Notes under the pieces: generated by a model
What the model was told of the DNA's origin: nothing
The model's database searches: none
What the model saw: only the letters and a program-made list of their open reading frames with translations
Shown here: piece by piece, positions 7,624 through 14,719 of the stretch
Layout: every line of letters begins with the position of its first letter
How positions within the stretch are numbered: the stretch's first letter is position 1
Origin: Phenylobacterium sp. CCH9-H3
GTDB taxonomy: Bacteria; Pseudomonadota; Alphaproteobacteria; Caulobacterales; Caulobacteraceae
Reading direction: 5' to 3'
Length of the DNA stretch: 15,049 bases
NCBI RefSeq assembly: GCF_001557235.1
Contig: NZ_LSJI01000037.1
Location: 1 to 15,049, forward strand
Translations under genes and position numbers: made by a program

Positions 7624-9834
7624 ATGAAACTCGCCGTCGCCGCGCTCGCGGCTTTGCTCGCCGCCGCGCCCGCCATGGCCGAAAAGCTTCCCGCCCACCG
7701 GATCTTCGAAAGCCCCGACATCTCCGGACCCCGCGCCCGGGGAGTGAAGCTGTCGCCCGACGGCCGGTCGGTGACCTACATCAAGACCCGCGCCGACGAC
7801 CTGACCATCACCGACCTCTGGATCGCCGACGTCTCCGGCGGCGAGCCGCGTCTGCTGCTGGACGGCAAGCAGCTGGCGCCGGCCGAGCGCGAGCTTTCCG
7901 AGGCCGAGAAGGCGCGGCGCGAGCGGGCCGGCGTGGCCACCCGGGGCGTGGTCGACTACGACTGGGACGACCAGGGCAAGCTCATCCTCGCGCCGGTCGA
8001 GGGCGACGTCTGGGTCTATGACGTGGCGGCGAAACAGGCCCGCCAGCTGACCCGCAGCGCCGGCGACGAGATCGACGCCAAGATCTCGCCCAAGGGCGGC
8101 TACGTCTCGTACGTCCGCGACGACAATCTCTACGTCGTCCCCGTCGCGGGCGGAGCGGAGCGTGCGCTCACCGAAGGCGGGACCGAGCTAAAGAGCTGGG
8201 GGACCGCCGAGTTCATCGCCCAGGAGGAGATGGACCGCCACACCGGCTATTGGTGGAGCCCGGACGACCGGGCCGTGGCCCTCGCCTTCGTCGACCAGAC
8301 CGGCGTCGACATCGTGGAACGCCCGGAGGTGAACGCCACCGGCGCCCGCGTCGTGCCCCAGCGCTATCCCCGCCCCGGGCGTCCGAACGCACGCGTGGAT
8401 CTCTACATCCAGCCCCTGGACGGCGGCCCGCGCGTGAAGGTGGACCTGGGCCCCGACGCCGACATCTACCTGGCCCGCGTGGCCTGGTCGAAGGACGGCC
8501 ACACGCTCTACGTCCAGCGCCAGTCGCGCGACCAGCGCCGCCTCGACCTGCTGGCCGTCGATCCGATCACCGGCCGGGGCAAGGTGATCCTCACCGAGAC
8601 CAGCCCGCACTGGGTCGATCTCGGCGACGACTTCAAGCCGCTGAAGGACGGGACCTTCCTCTGGTCCTCCGAGCGGTCGGGCTATCGCCACCTCTACCTC
8701 TACGCCGCCGACGGCAAGCTGATCCGCCAGGTGACCGACGGCGCCTGGCCCGTGGAGAAGATCGAGGGCCTCGACGAGGCGGCCGGGGCCGTGATCTTCG
8801 CCGCGCACAAGGACCGCCCCGGCGAGCGGCGCATCTATTCCGTCTCCTACGCCAAGCCCGCCCAGCCCAAGCCCCTCACCTCGGCGGGCGGCTGGTGGAC
8901 CGTCACCGTGGCGAACAAGGGCGGCGCCTTCGCCGGGACCTACGAAGACCCCAGGACCCCACCGCAGACCGCCCTCTACCGCACCGACGGGACCCGCGTG
9001 CGCTGGATTGAGGAGAACGCCCTGAAGGCCGGCCACCCGTTCTGGCCCTACGTCGATCGCCTGCGCCCGCCCGAGTTCGGGACCCTCAAGGCCGCCGACG
9101 GCAGCGACCTGTGGTGGTCGCTGCGCACCCCGCCAGGGTTCGACCCGGCGAAGAAATATCCGGTGATCGTCCAGGTCTACGGCGGCCCGTCCGGCCCGCG
9201 AGTGGCCAGCAACTGGCACACGCCCGAGGATCAGATCCTGCTCGACGCCGGCTACATCCTGTTCCGCCTGGACAACCGTGGCGTCGGCCATCGCTCGGTG
9301 GCCTTCAAGACAGCCATCGACCGGCGCATGGGCCAGCTGGAGGTCGACGACCAGCTCGCCGGCGCAAAGCATCTCCAGTCCCTGCCATACGTCGACGCCG
9401 CCCGTATCGGCGTCACGGGCTGGTCGTACGGCGGCTACATGACGCTCCTGATGCTCACCGCCCCCGACAGCCTCTTCAAGGCGGGCGTCGCCGGCGCCCC
9501 GGTCACCGACTGGAAGCTGTACGACACCCACTACACCGAGCGCTTCATGGGCACGCCGGCCGACAATGCTGACGGCTACGCCAAGTCCGAGGTCGTCGGC
9601 CGCCTTGCCCGCCTGAAGCCCGGCGCCCTGCTCCTGGTGCATGGCATGGCCGACGACAACGTCACCTTCGACCACTCCACGCGCGTGTTGTTCGCCCTGC
9701 AGGCCGAGGGCAAGCCGTTCGAGACCATGGTCTATCCCGGGCTGCGCCACCGCGGCGGCTGGACGCCCGCCAACCGCATGCACCGGGCGATGCAGACGCT
9801 CGACTTCTTCGACCGCAAGCTCAGGGCCGATTAG
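7624..9834 (+). CDS. Exported dipeptidyl peptidase IV-like serine peptidase (family S9B)
   Basis: The 736-residue protein starts at ATG 7624, giving signal peptide MKLAVAALAALLAAAPAMA before Glu20; an upstream TTG (7588) would place 12 residues before it. Residues about 35-490 are the eight-bladed beta-propeller (DPPIV N-terminal region), including AQEEMDRHTGYWWSPD (199-214), whose Glu201-Glu202 pair anchors the substrate N-terminus. Residues about 495-736 are the alpha/beta-hydrolase domain with nucleophile Ser601 in GWSYGGY, Asp677 in HGMADDNV and His709 in GLRHR. The triad is complete, so it should remove N-terminal X-Pro or X-Ala dipeptides in the periplasm, probably for peptide use. Its 3' end overlaps the convergent LysR gene by 14 nt. 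I infer no shared operon. Confidence 0.93.
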   Translation: MKLAVAALAALLAAAPAMAEKLPAHRIFESPDISGPRARGVKLSPDGRSVTYIKTRADDLTITDLWIADVSGGEPRLLLDGKQLAPAERELSEAEKARRERAGVATRGVVDYDWDDQGKLILAPVEGDVWVYDVAAKQARQLTRSAGDEIDAKISPKGGYVSYVRDDNLYVVPVAGGAERALTEGGTELKSWGTAEFIAQEEMDRHTGYWWSPDDRAVALAFVDQTGVDIVERPEVNATGARVVPQRYPRPGRPNARVDLYIQPLDGGPRVKVDLGPDADIYLARVAWSKDGHTLYVQRQSRDQRRLDLLAVDPITGRGKVILTETSPHWVDLGDDFKPLKDGTFLWSSERSGYRHLYLYAADGKLIRQVTDGAWPVEKIEGLDEAAGAVIFAAHKDRPGERRIYSVSYAKPAQPKPLTSAGGWWTVTVANKGGAFAGTYEDPRTPPQTALYRTDGTRVRWIEENALKAGHPFWPYVDRLRPPEFGTLKAADGSDLWWSLRTPPGFDPAKKYPVIVQVYGGPSGPRVASNWHTPEDQILLDAGYILFRLDNRGVGHRSVAFKTAIDRRMGQLEVDDQLAGAKHLQSLPYVDAARIGVTGWSYGGYMTLLMLTAPDSLFKAGVAGAPVTDWKLYDTHYTERFMGTPADNADGYAKSEVVGRLARLKPGALLLVHGMADDNVTFDHSTRVLFALQAEGKPFETMVYPGLRHRGGWTPANRMHRAMQTLDFFDRKLRAD

Positions 9835-10744
9835 CCGCCAGCGTCGCCGCCCGCGCCACGGCCTCTCGCGTGCGCGCCAGGATCCGTGGCGCGAAATAGT
9901 CGATGAACGCGCGGACCCGCGGCGCGTCCTTCAGCTCCGGTCGGGTCAGGATCCAGGTGTAGGCCGTGCTCTGCGGCCGCGGCGGGAACACTTCGATGAG
10001 GTCCGTTTCCAGCCCCGCCATGACCGTGGGCATGGGGCCGATCCCCAGCCCCGCGCGGATCGAGGCGAAGAGGTTGGTGGTGCTGCTGGACTTGAGCGTC
10101 ACCGTCGCGCCCGGCGCCTGGACCAGCAGATCGCCAAGTCCAGGGAAGGTGAGCGGATCGCCTTCGCCGGCGACGATCGAGTGATCCTTGAGGTCCGCCG
10201 GCGCGACCGGCAGACCCCGCCGCTCGGCGTAGTCGCGGCTGCAATAGAGGGTCCACTGGGTCTCTCCGATCTTGCGCGCCACAAGCTTGGAGTCCGGCAG
10301 GCTGTGGGCGCCCCGGATCGCCACATCGGCTTCGCCCGCCTCCAGGTCCAGCGCCTCGTCGGTGATCACCACCTCCAGCAGGAGGTCCGGGTGTAGCGCC
10401 CGGAACTCGGGCAGCATGGGCATGAAGGCCGCATTCGCGGTCATCTCGCTCATCGTCACCCGCAGCGTCCCCGCGACGCCGCGCCGATGCACCTCCAGCG
10501 TCTGGCGCATGCACTGGGCGGCGCGCTCCATCGCCTCGGCGTCCGCCACAAGAGCCCGGCCGACCTCGGTCAGGTCCGCGCCGGCCTGATGCCGCTCCAC
10601 CAGCCGCGCGCCAAGGTCCCGCTCCAGAGCCTCCAGCCGGCGCGCCACGGTGGTCTGGTTGATTCCCAGCTCGCGCGCCGCCGCCGCGGTCGAGCCGCCG
10701 CGCGCCACCGCGAGCAGCGCCTTGACGTCGTTCCAGTCGAACAT
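9821..10744 (-). CDS. LysR-family transcriptional regulator
   Basis: From ATG 10744 the protein has 307 residues. The N-terminal winged HTH (about 1-60) reads MFDWNDVKALLAVARGGSTA, then AARELGINQTTVARRLEALE, the typical LysR recognition-helix region. Residues about 90-295 are the effector-binding domain (GTLRVTMSE, ADVAIRG, RAGLGIGPMPTVMA). A start at 10759 would add five residues but begins immediately at a hairpin, and MFDWND is a common N-terminus in this group. It probably binds DNA as a tetramer and responds to a small ligand; the target is unknown. It is the last of three minus-strand genes (methyltransferase-like, kinase, LysR), 50 nt after the kinase, and overlaps the peptidase gene end by 14 nt. 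Confidence 0.9.
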   Translation of the reverse strand: MFDWNDVKALLAVARGGSTAAAARELGINQTTVARRLEALERDLGARLVERHQAGADLTEVGRALVADAEAMERAAQCMRQTLEVHRRGVAGTLRVTMSEMTANAAFMPMLPEFRALHPDLLLEVVITDEALDLEAGEADVAIRGAHSLPDSKLVARKIGETQWTLYCSRDYAERRGLPVAPADLKDHSIVAGEGDPLTFPGLGDLLVQAPGATVTLKSSSTTNLFASIRAGLGIGPMPTVMAGLETDLIEVFPPRPQSTAYTWILTRPELKDAPRVRAFIDYFAPRILARTREAVARAATLAANRP

Positions 10745-10759
10745 GCCCCATGTCCGCAT

Positions 10760-10793
10760 GTCGCGGGGCTGGCGGCAAGACGCCGAGCGCGAC
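10760..10793 (-). terminator. Two-part hairpin after the histidine kinase gene
   Basis: GTCGCG (10760-10765) pairs with CGCGAC (10788-10793), and inside it GGCG (10771-10774) pairs with CGCC (10781-10784). It begins 1 nt beyond the kinase TAG on the minus strand and ends just before the LysR start. There is no T-run, so it may reduce read-through into the LysR gene or protect the mRNA end. Confidence 0.4.
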
Positions 10794-10794
10794 C

Positions 10795-12912
10795 CTAGGC
10801 CGCGGCGGAGGCGCTCGCGCGGCCCTCGGACCGGAGCGCGGCCTCGATAGCGGTCACCAGGGCGGCCATTTCGATGGGCTTGGCGACGACGCCGTCCATG
10901 CCGGCGGCCAGATAGTCCTGGATCTGGCCGGGCATGACGTTAGCCGAAACCGCCAGGATGGGCGTCCGGCGCAGGCCCCGTTCGGCCTCCAGCGCGCGGA
11001 TCGCGCTGGCCGCGTCGACGCCGTTCATCACAGGCATCTGCACGTCCATCAGCACCAGGTCGAACCGGCCCTCGGCGAGGGCGTCGACGGCCTGGCGGCC
11101 ATCCTCCGCGAAGACCAGCTCGGCGCCGAGCGGGGCCAGCATGGCGCCCAGCAGCAGGCGGTTCGTCGCATTGTCCTCGGCGGCCAGGATGCGGGACGGG
11201 GTCAGCACTGGCTCGGCCGCAGGCACCGCTTCCGCAGCGGGCGCCGCCGCCGCGTGGAGCCATTCGAGCGGGAGGTCGAAGGTGAAGGCCGATCCGCGAC
11301 CCTCCACGCTGGTCAGCGACACCTTACCGCCCATCAGCTCCACGAACTGACGCGTGATCGCCAGGCCCAGGCCGCTCCCGCCGTAGCGCCGGGTGGCGGT
11401 GGGGTCGACCTGCGAGAACCTCTGGAAGAGCCGCGCGACCAGGTCGGGGGCGATTCCCACCCCGGTGTCCGATACGGTGCAGGCCAACCCTCCCGGGGTG
11501 CGTCGCACGCCCACCCGGACTTCGCCGGCCGCCGTGAACTTGACGGCGTTCGACACCAGGTTGGCCAGCACCTGACGGAAGCGGCCGGCGTCGCCCATCC
11601 AGACGCCCTGCGCGGCCGGCTCGACCTCGGCGAAGAAGCGGATACCTTTCTGGCTGGCCAGGGCCGCGAAGCCGCGGGTGGCGGCCGCCACCGCCGCCTC
11701 CAGATCGAATGGCTGCGGGTCCAGCTCCATCCGCCCCGCCTCGATCTTCGACAGGTCCAGGATGTCGTTCAGCAGGCATAGCAGGGCCTCGCCCGAGCTG
11801 CGGATCACGTCCACCTTCTCCCGGTCCGCCGGCGCCAGGTCGCTGCGGCCCAGCACCTGCGCCATACCGAGGACGCCGTTGAGCGGCGTGCGGATCTCGT
11901 GACTCATGTTGGCCAGGAACTGCGACTTGGCGATATTGGCCGCCTCGGCCCGGTCCCGCGCCGCCTCCAGCTCCCGCATGGCGGCCGTCAGGTCCCGCTC
12001 GTGCGCGCCCAGACGCCGCGCCACGCGCAGGATCTGCAGTCCCAGCGCCGCCATCACGCCGCCGACCGCCAGCAGGCCCAGGGCCACCACGGGCGCCGCA
12101 TCTTTCAGGACGCGCAGGCCCGGACGCTTCGGCTCCCAGGAGATCCAGCCCACCGGCCGTCCGCCGGCATCGCGGAGCGCCAGCGCCGACCGCGGATGGC
12201 GGGGCGCCTCGTCCAGCCGCGGCTCCGGGATCCGGATCTGCCGCAAGGTCGTCATCAGCGGTCCGTCCATGCGCTGGGCGGAGACGACCACGACGGCCGG
12301 GGTCCGCCGGCGCGGAATGTCGGCGCTCTCCGGGGTCACCGTCGAGACGGCGGTCAGATAGTGGACGCCGTCCGAGACGACCACACCGGATGTCGTTTCC
12401 GCAAGGCCCGGGTCCGCGGGCCGGGACGGCAACGGCCGGCCGCCGCGGTCCGCCTCCAGCGCCCGGACCCGGCGGATCAGCGGGGCGGCGTCGGCCAGGA
12501 AACGATCCTGGGACGACGGCGCCGCTCGCGCGTCCCCGGCCCAGGCGTAGAAGGGCCGCCCGTCACTGTCGATCGCCACCGTCAGGTCATGGCCGCGATT
12601 GTTGGCGAAGTAGCTGCCGACCTCTTCGTCCGCCCACTTCGGGTCGCCCCCGGGGCGGAATTCCTCATACGCCTGGTTCCAGACGGTGGCCGTGGTGACG
12701 TCTCGGACCAGCCCTCGCAAGGACCGCTCCAGCGCCATGGTGACGCGCGCGCGGTCCTCGCGAGCTTGCAGGTCGTCGAGGGCCCAGGACCCGCTGGCCA
12801 GCAGCGTGGCGACGCCGACCAGCAGCAGCAACACCAGGGCCGCGCCCAGCGCCATGAAGCGCCGCAGCGCCACCTGGCCTTCCGTGAGTTCGCTGATGGG
12901 CCGTGACGACAT
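10795..12912 (-). CDS. Hybrid sensor histidine kinase with CHASE4-like sensor and receiver domain
   Basis: The 705-residue inner-membrane protein has TM1 about 17-40, a periplasmic region about 41-272, and TM2 about 273-297. The periplasmic part contains WNQAYEEF (78-85) and GHDLTVAIDSDGRPFYAW (107-124), which resemble CHASE4. A linker helix leads to a HisKA domain with phospho-acceptor His338 in FLANMSHEIRTPLNG. The HATPase domain shows Asn451/Asn455 (NLVSNAVKFT), DTGVGI (482-487) and GGSGLGL (511-517). A C-terminal receiver domain has the acidic pair Glu579-Asp580, phospho-acceptor Asp623 in LMDVQMP and Lys678 in VVAKPI. All catalytic residues are present. There is no HPt domain and no output regulator next to it, so it probably feeds a remote phosphorelay. 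It lies 78 nt after the methyltransferase-like gene. Confidence 0.93.
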   Translation of the reverse strand: MSSRPISELTEGQVALRRFMALGAALVLLLLVGVATLLASGSWALDDLQAREDRARVTMALERSLRGLVRDVTTATVWNQAYEEFRPGGDPKWADEEVGSYFANNRGHDLTVAIDSDGRPFYAWAGDARAAPSSQDRFLADAAPLIRRVRALEADRGGRPLPSRPADPGLAETTSGVVVSDGVHYLTAVSTVTPESADIPRRRTPAVVVVSAQRMDGPLMTTLRQIRIPEPRLDEAPRHPRSALALRDAGGRPVGWISWEPKRPGLRVLKDAAPVVALGLLAVGGVMAALGLQILRVARRLGAHERDLTAAMRELEAARDRAEAANIAKSQFLANMSHEIRTPLNGVLGMAQVLGRSDLAPADREKVDVIRSSGEALLCLLNDILDLSKIEAGRMELDPQPFDLEAAVAAATRGFAALASQKGIRFFAEVEPAAQGVWMGDAGRFRQVLANLVSNAVKFTAAGEVRVGVRRTPGGLACTVSDTGVGIAPDLVARLFQRFSQVDPTATRRYGGSGLGLAITRQFVELMGGKVSLTSVEGRGSAFTFDLPLEWLHAAAAPAAEAVPAAEPVLTPSRILAAEDNATNRLLLGAMLAPLGAELVFAEDGRQAVDALAEGRFDLVLMDVQMPVMNGVDAASAIRALEAERGLRRTPILAVSANVMPGQIQDYLAAGMDGVVAKPIEMAALVTAIEAALRSEGRASASAAA

Positions 12913-12941
12913 CGCCCACCACTAGTCGCCCGCCCCCCCAA

Positions 12942-12961
12942 CGACCGGTAAACGCCGGTCG
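12942..12961 (-). terminator. Short hairpin between methyltransferase-like and kinase genes
   Basis: CGACCGG (12942-12948) and CCGGTCG (12955-12961) form a perfect 7-bp stem with a 6-nt loop. It lies 29 nt beyond the methyltransferase-like stop and about 30 nt before the kinase start on the same strand. It has no U-tract. It could be a weak terminator or a structure in the kinase leader. Confidence 0.35.
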
Positions 12962-12990
12962 CCGGACAGCGCTGACAAACTGTCGCAGAC

Positions 12991-13749
12991 CTACTTGGGC
13001 TTGCGGAACTTCATCACGAATTGGTCGGTCTTGCCGCGGATCGCCGGGTCGAAGACGCTGGCCGTGTGCGGGTCCGAGGGGTCCTTCAGCAATGGGCTCT
13101 CGCTCTCCAGCTTGAAGCCGGCGGCCTCGACCTCCTGCTTCACAATGGCCGGGTCGATGCGGTGCACCTTCATCGGCGGCTCCAGGCCCGAGCCGGCCAC
13201 CGCGACGTGGTCCACGATCAGATAGACCCCGCCCGGCTTCAGCGACTTGAACACCTCGGCGTTGACCTTGGAGGCCGTGTCCTTCGGGAACGGGGTCAGG
13301 TGCAGGTCGTGGTAGTTCTGGACGGTCAGCACCAGGTCCACGCCATCCGGCAGGTCCAGCGCGCCGAACGTCGAGGTCAGCGGCGTGACGTTGGCGTAGG
13401 CGCCGGCGACCTTCTTCTGGTCCTCGCCGTACTTGGCCTGGAACTGGATGAACTCCTCCGGCTGGTAGGCGATCACCTGGCCCTTTGGGCCCACCGCGCC
13501 CGACAGCAGCCGGGTGAAGTACCCACCGCCCATGATCAGGTCGACGACCTTGTCGCCGGGGTTCACGCCGGCGTAGGCCAGCAGCTCGCCCGGCTTGCGC
13601 ACCGCGTCCCGCGCCACCTCGTCCGCCGGGCGCGCCTTGTCCGCCATCGCGGCGACGATATGGGCCGGTGTCGCCCCCTGCGCGATCGCCACCGCGGGAC
13701 CTGTCATCGCCAGGGCCGCCGCGGCGGCCATCATCCACATCCGCGCCAT
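12991..13749 (-). CDS. Exported class I methyltransferase-like protein
   Basis: ATG 13749 follows AGGAGG at 6-nt spacing, so I prefer it to the longer frame from 13788; it gives 252 residues. Residues 1-23 form a signal peptide (AVAIA|Q). The remainder looks like a class I SAM-methyltransferase fold: VVDLIMGGGYFTRLLS (68-83) at the motif I position, an acidic/aromatic end of strand two near IAYQPEE, LTVQNYHDLHL (141-151) at motif IV, SLKPGGVYLIVDH (169-181) as the post-motif, and a C-terminal EVEAAGFKLESES. This resembles the 'predicted methyltransferase' group (COG4798-like). Oddities are the export signal, since SAM is cytoplasmic, and a motif I lacking the usual acidic-Gly-x-Gly-x-Gly spacing. 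A non-methylating role is possible. It precedes the kinase gene on the same strand. Confidence 0.85.
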   Translation of the reverse strand: MARMWMMAAAAALAMTGPAVAIAQGATPAHIVAAMADKARPADEVARDAVRKPGELLAYAGVNPGDKVVDLIMGGGYFTRLLSGAVGPKGQVIAYQPEEFIQFQAKYGEDQKKVAGAYANVTPLTSTFGALDLPDGVDLVLTVQNYHDLHLTPFPKDTASKVNAEVFKSLKPGGVYLIVDHVAVAGSGLEPPMKVHRIDPAIVKQEVEAAGFKLESESPLLKDPSDPHTASVFDPAIRGKTDQFVMKFRKPK

Positions 13750-13862
13750 CGCGGGCCTCCTCCACTGCTTTGGGGCGAACCCTAGCACCCGCGACAGCCG
13801 CGCCTCTAGCGGGTTGCGGGGAACGGTCTTATCCTTGCGATGCGTGTCAGACAGGAGCCGTC

Positions 13863-14672
13863 GTGATCAAAGCGATCATCGGGGGCGCAGTCGCGGCTGC
13901 GCTCCTTGCCGGGCCAGCCTTGGCCGCCCCCGCCCGTACGTCCGCCGCAGGTCCGGGCCTGGCCTGGGTGGTCAGTCCCACGGACGCCGGCTGCCGCGTC
14001 GAACTGGAGCTAGTCGGCCGTTCCGGGGCGATCACGCCCGTCAGCCTCACGTCCGATGGCCAGCTCGTCAGCCTGCGGTTCTTCAAGGACGAGCTGCCAG
14101 AGCGCGCCTTCCTGCCGATCCGCATCGACAAGGCGCGGTTTTCCAACCTGATGCTCCGTGGCGACGGCGGCGCGGGGGAGCTGGTGCTGTCCGAGGAGAC
14201 CGAGGCGGCCATGCGCCGGGGCGGAACGCTGGGCGTGGCTTGGCTGTCCGCCGAGCCGCTCACCGCCTCCCTGGCCGGGTCCGAGCAGGGCCTGGCCGAC
14301 CTGAAGGTCTGCGGCGCCCAGACCGCCTCGCGTCATCGCGCGCGCCTCGCCGCCGAACAGGCCGCGCGCGACCGGGCCGAGGCCGAGGCGCGGGCCCGGG
14401 CGCTGAACGAGGCCCAGCTCGCCGCGGTCCAGGCCCAGACGGCCGCCGCCGAGGCCCAGCGTCGGCAGGTGGAGGAAGCCGCCGAACGGCAGCGCCGTGT
14501 CGAGGCGGCCGCCCAGGAACGCGCCTATGCCGAAGCCCGCCAGCGCGCCTATGAGGAGGAGCGCCGCCGCGCCTATGCCTCGCCCTATGCAGAGGCTGAC
14601 GAGGAGGATCCCCGCTGGGCCCCGCCGCGCCGACCCGTCTGGCCGCCGCCGCGCTACTACAATCCGTACTGA
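13863..14672 (+). CDS. Exported coiled-coil protein with Pro/aromatic tail, function unknown
   Basis: The start is GTG 13863, preceded by AGGAG (13853-13857) with 5-nt spacing; the open frame reaches back to 13668 but that part is low-complexity shadow. The 269-residue product has a signal peptide (1-21, PALA|A). A small, probably beta-rich domain (about 30-152) has two cysteines (44 and 150) near its ends that could form a disulfide. Residues about 155-240 are an Ala/Glu/Arg/Gln-rich coiled coil with no proline. The tail (245-269) is rich in Pro, Trp, Arg and Tyr and ends YYNPY. Three RAY units recur every 8 residues at 220-238. I recognise no family. The layout suggests a periplasmic protein spanning or bridging envelope layers, which is inference. 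Confidence 0.8.
   Translation: MIKAIIGGAVAAALLAGPALAAPARTSAAGPGLAWVVSPTDAGCRVELELVGRSGAITPVSLTSDGQLVSLRFFKDELPERAFLPIRIDKARFSNLMLRGDGGAGELVLSEETEAAMRRGGTLGVAWLSAEPLTASLAGSEQGLADLKVCGAQTASRHRARLAAEQAARDRAEAEARARALNEAQLAAVQAQTAAAEAQRRQVEEAAERQRRVEAAAQERAYAEARQRAYEEERRRAYASPYAEADEEDPRWAPPRRPVWPPPRYYNPY
14520..14578 (+). repeat. In-gene 24-base repeat (three units)
   Basis: The string GCGCCTATG recurs at 14521, 14545 and 14569, exactly 24 bases apart, within the coding sequence. It encodes the RAY units spaced 8 residues apart at the end of the coiled coil. Exact conservation of synonymous bases suggests a fairly recent tandem duplication. Confidence 0.65.
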
Positions 14673-14681
14673 GGAAGGACA

Positions 14682-14699
14682 GCCCAGCCGAAGCCGGGC
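14682..14699 (-). terminator. UUCG-tetraloop terminator of the PEP-CTERM gene
   Basis: In the minus-strand transcript, GCCCGGC, a UUCG loop and GCTGGGC (14699-14682) form a 7-bp stem with one G-U pair, closed by the very stable C(UUCG)G tetraloop. It starts 11 nt beyond the PEP-CTERM stop and is followed by a pyrimidine-rich stretch (TGTCCTTCCTC). On the plus strand the wobble becomes an A-C mismatch, so the hairpin is oriented to end the minus-strand gene. Confidence 0.6.
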
Positions 14700-14704
14700 A
14701 GCCC

Positions 14705-14719
14705 GTCGGGTTACCCGAC
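14705..14719. terminator. Perfect inverted repeat spanning the PEP-CTERM stop codon
   Basis: GTCGGG (14705-14710) and CCCGAC (14714-14719) flank TTA, giving a 6-bp stem with a 3-nt loop. It is 32 nt past the plus-strand coiled-coil gene's stop and could end that transcript. It also includes the stop codon of the minus-strand gene. No T-run follows it. Confidence 0.35.

Noticed and set aside
6423..7721. A 432-codon minus-strand open frame over the CNNM/CorC-like gene
   Set aside because: It is a shadow of a well-supported membrane protein gene and also overlaps the real DUF3297 gene on its own strand in another frame.
8188..9783. A 531-codon minus-strand open frame opposite the dipeptidyl peptidase
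   Set aside because: The plus strand has an intact propeller, catalytic triad and signal peptide. The antisense product is low-complexity His/Gly/Val-rich shadow.
12913..12990. dif or attachment-like site near the short palindrome
   Set aside because: The 7-bp repeats with a 6-nt centre do not resemble the 28-bp dif layout, and it is not next to xerD.
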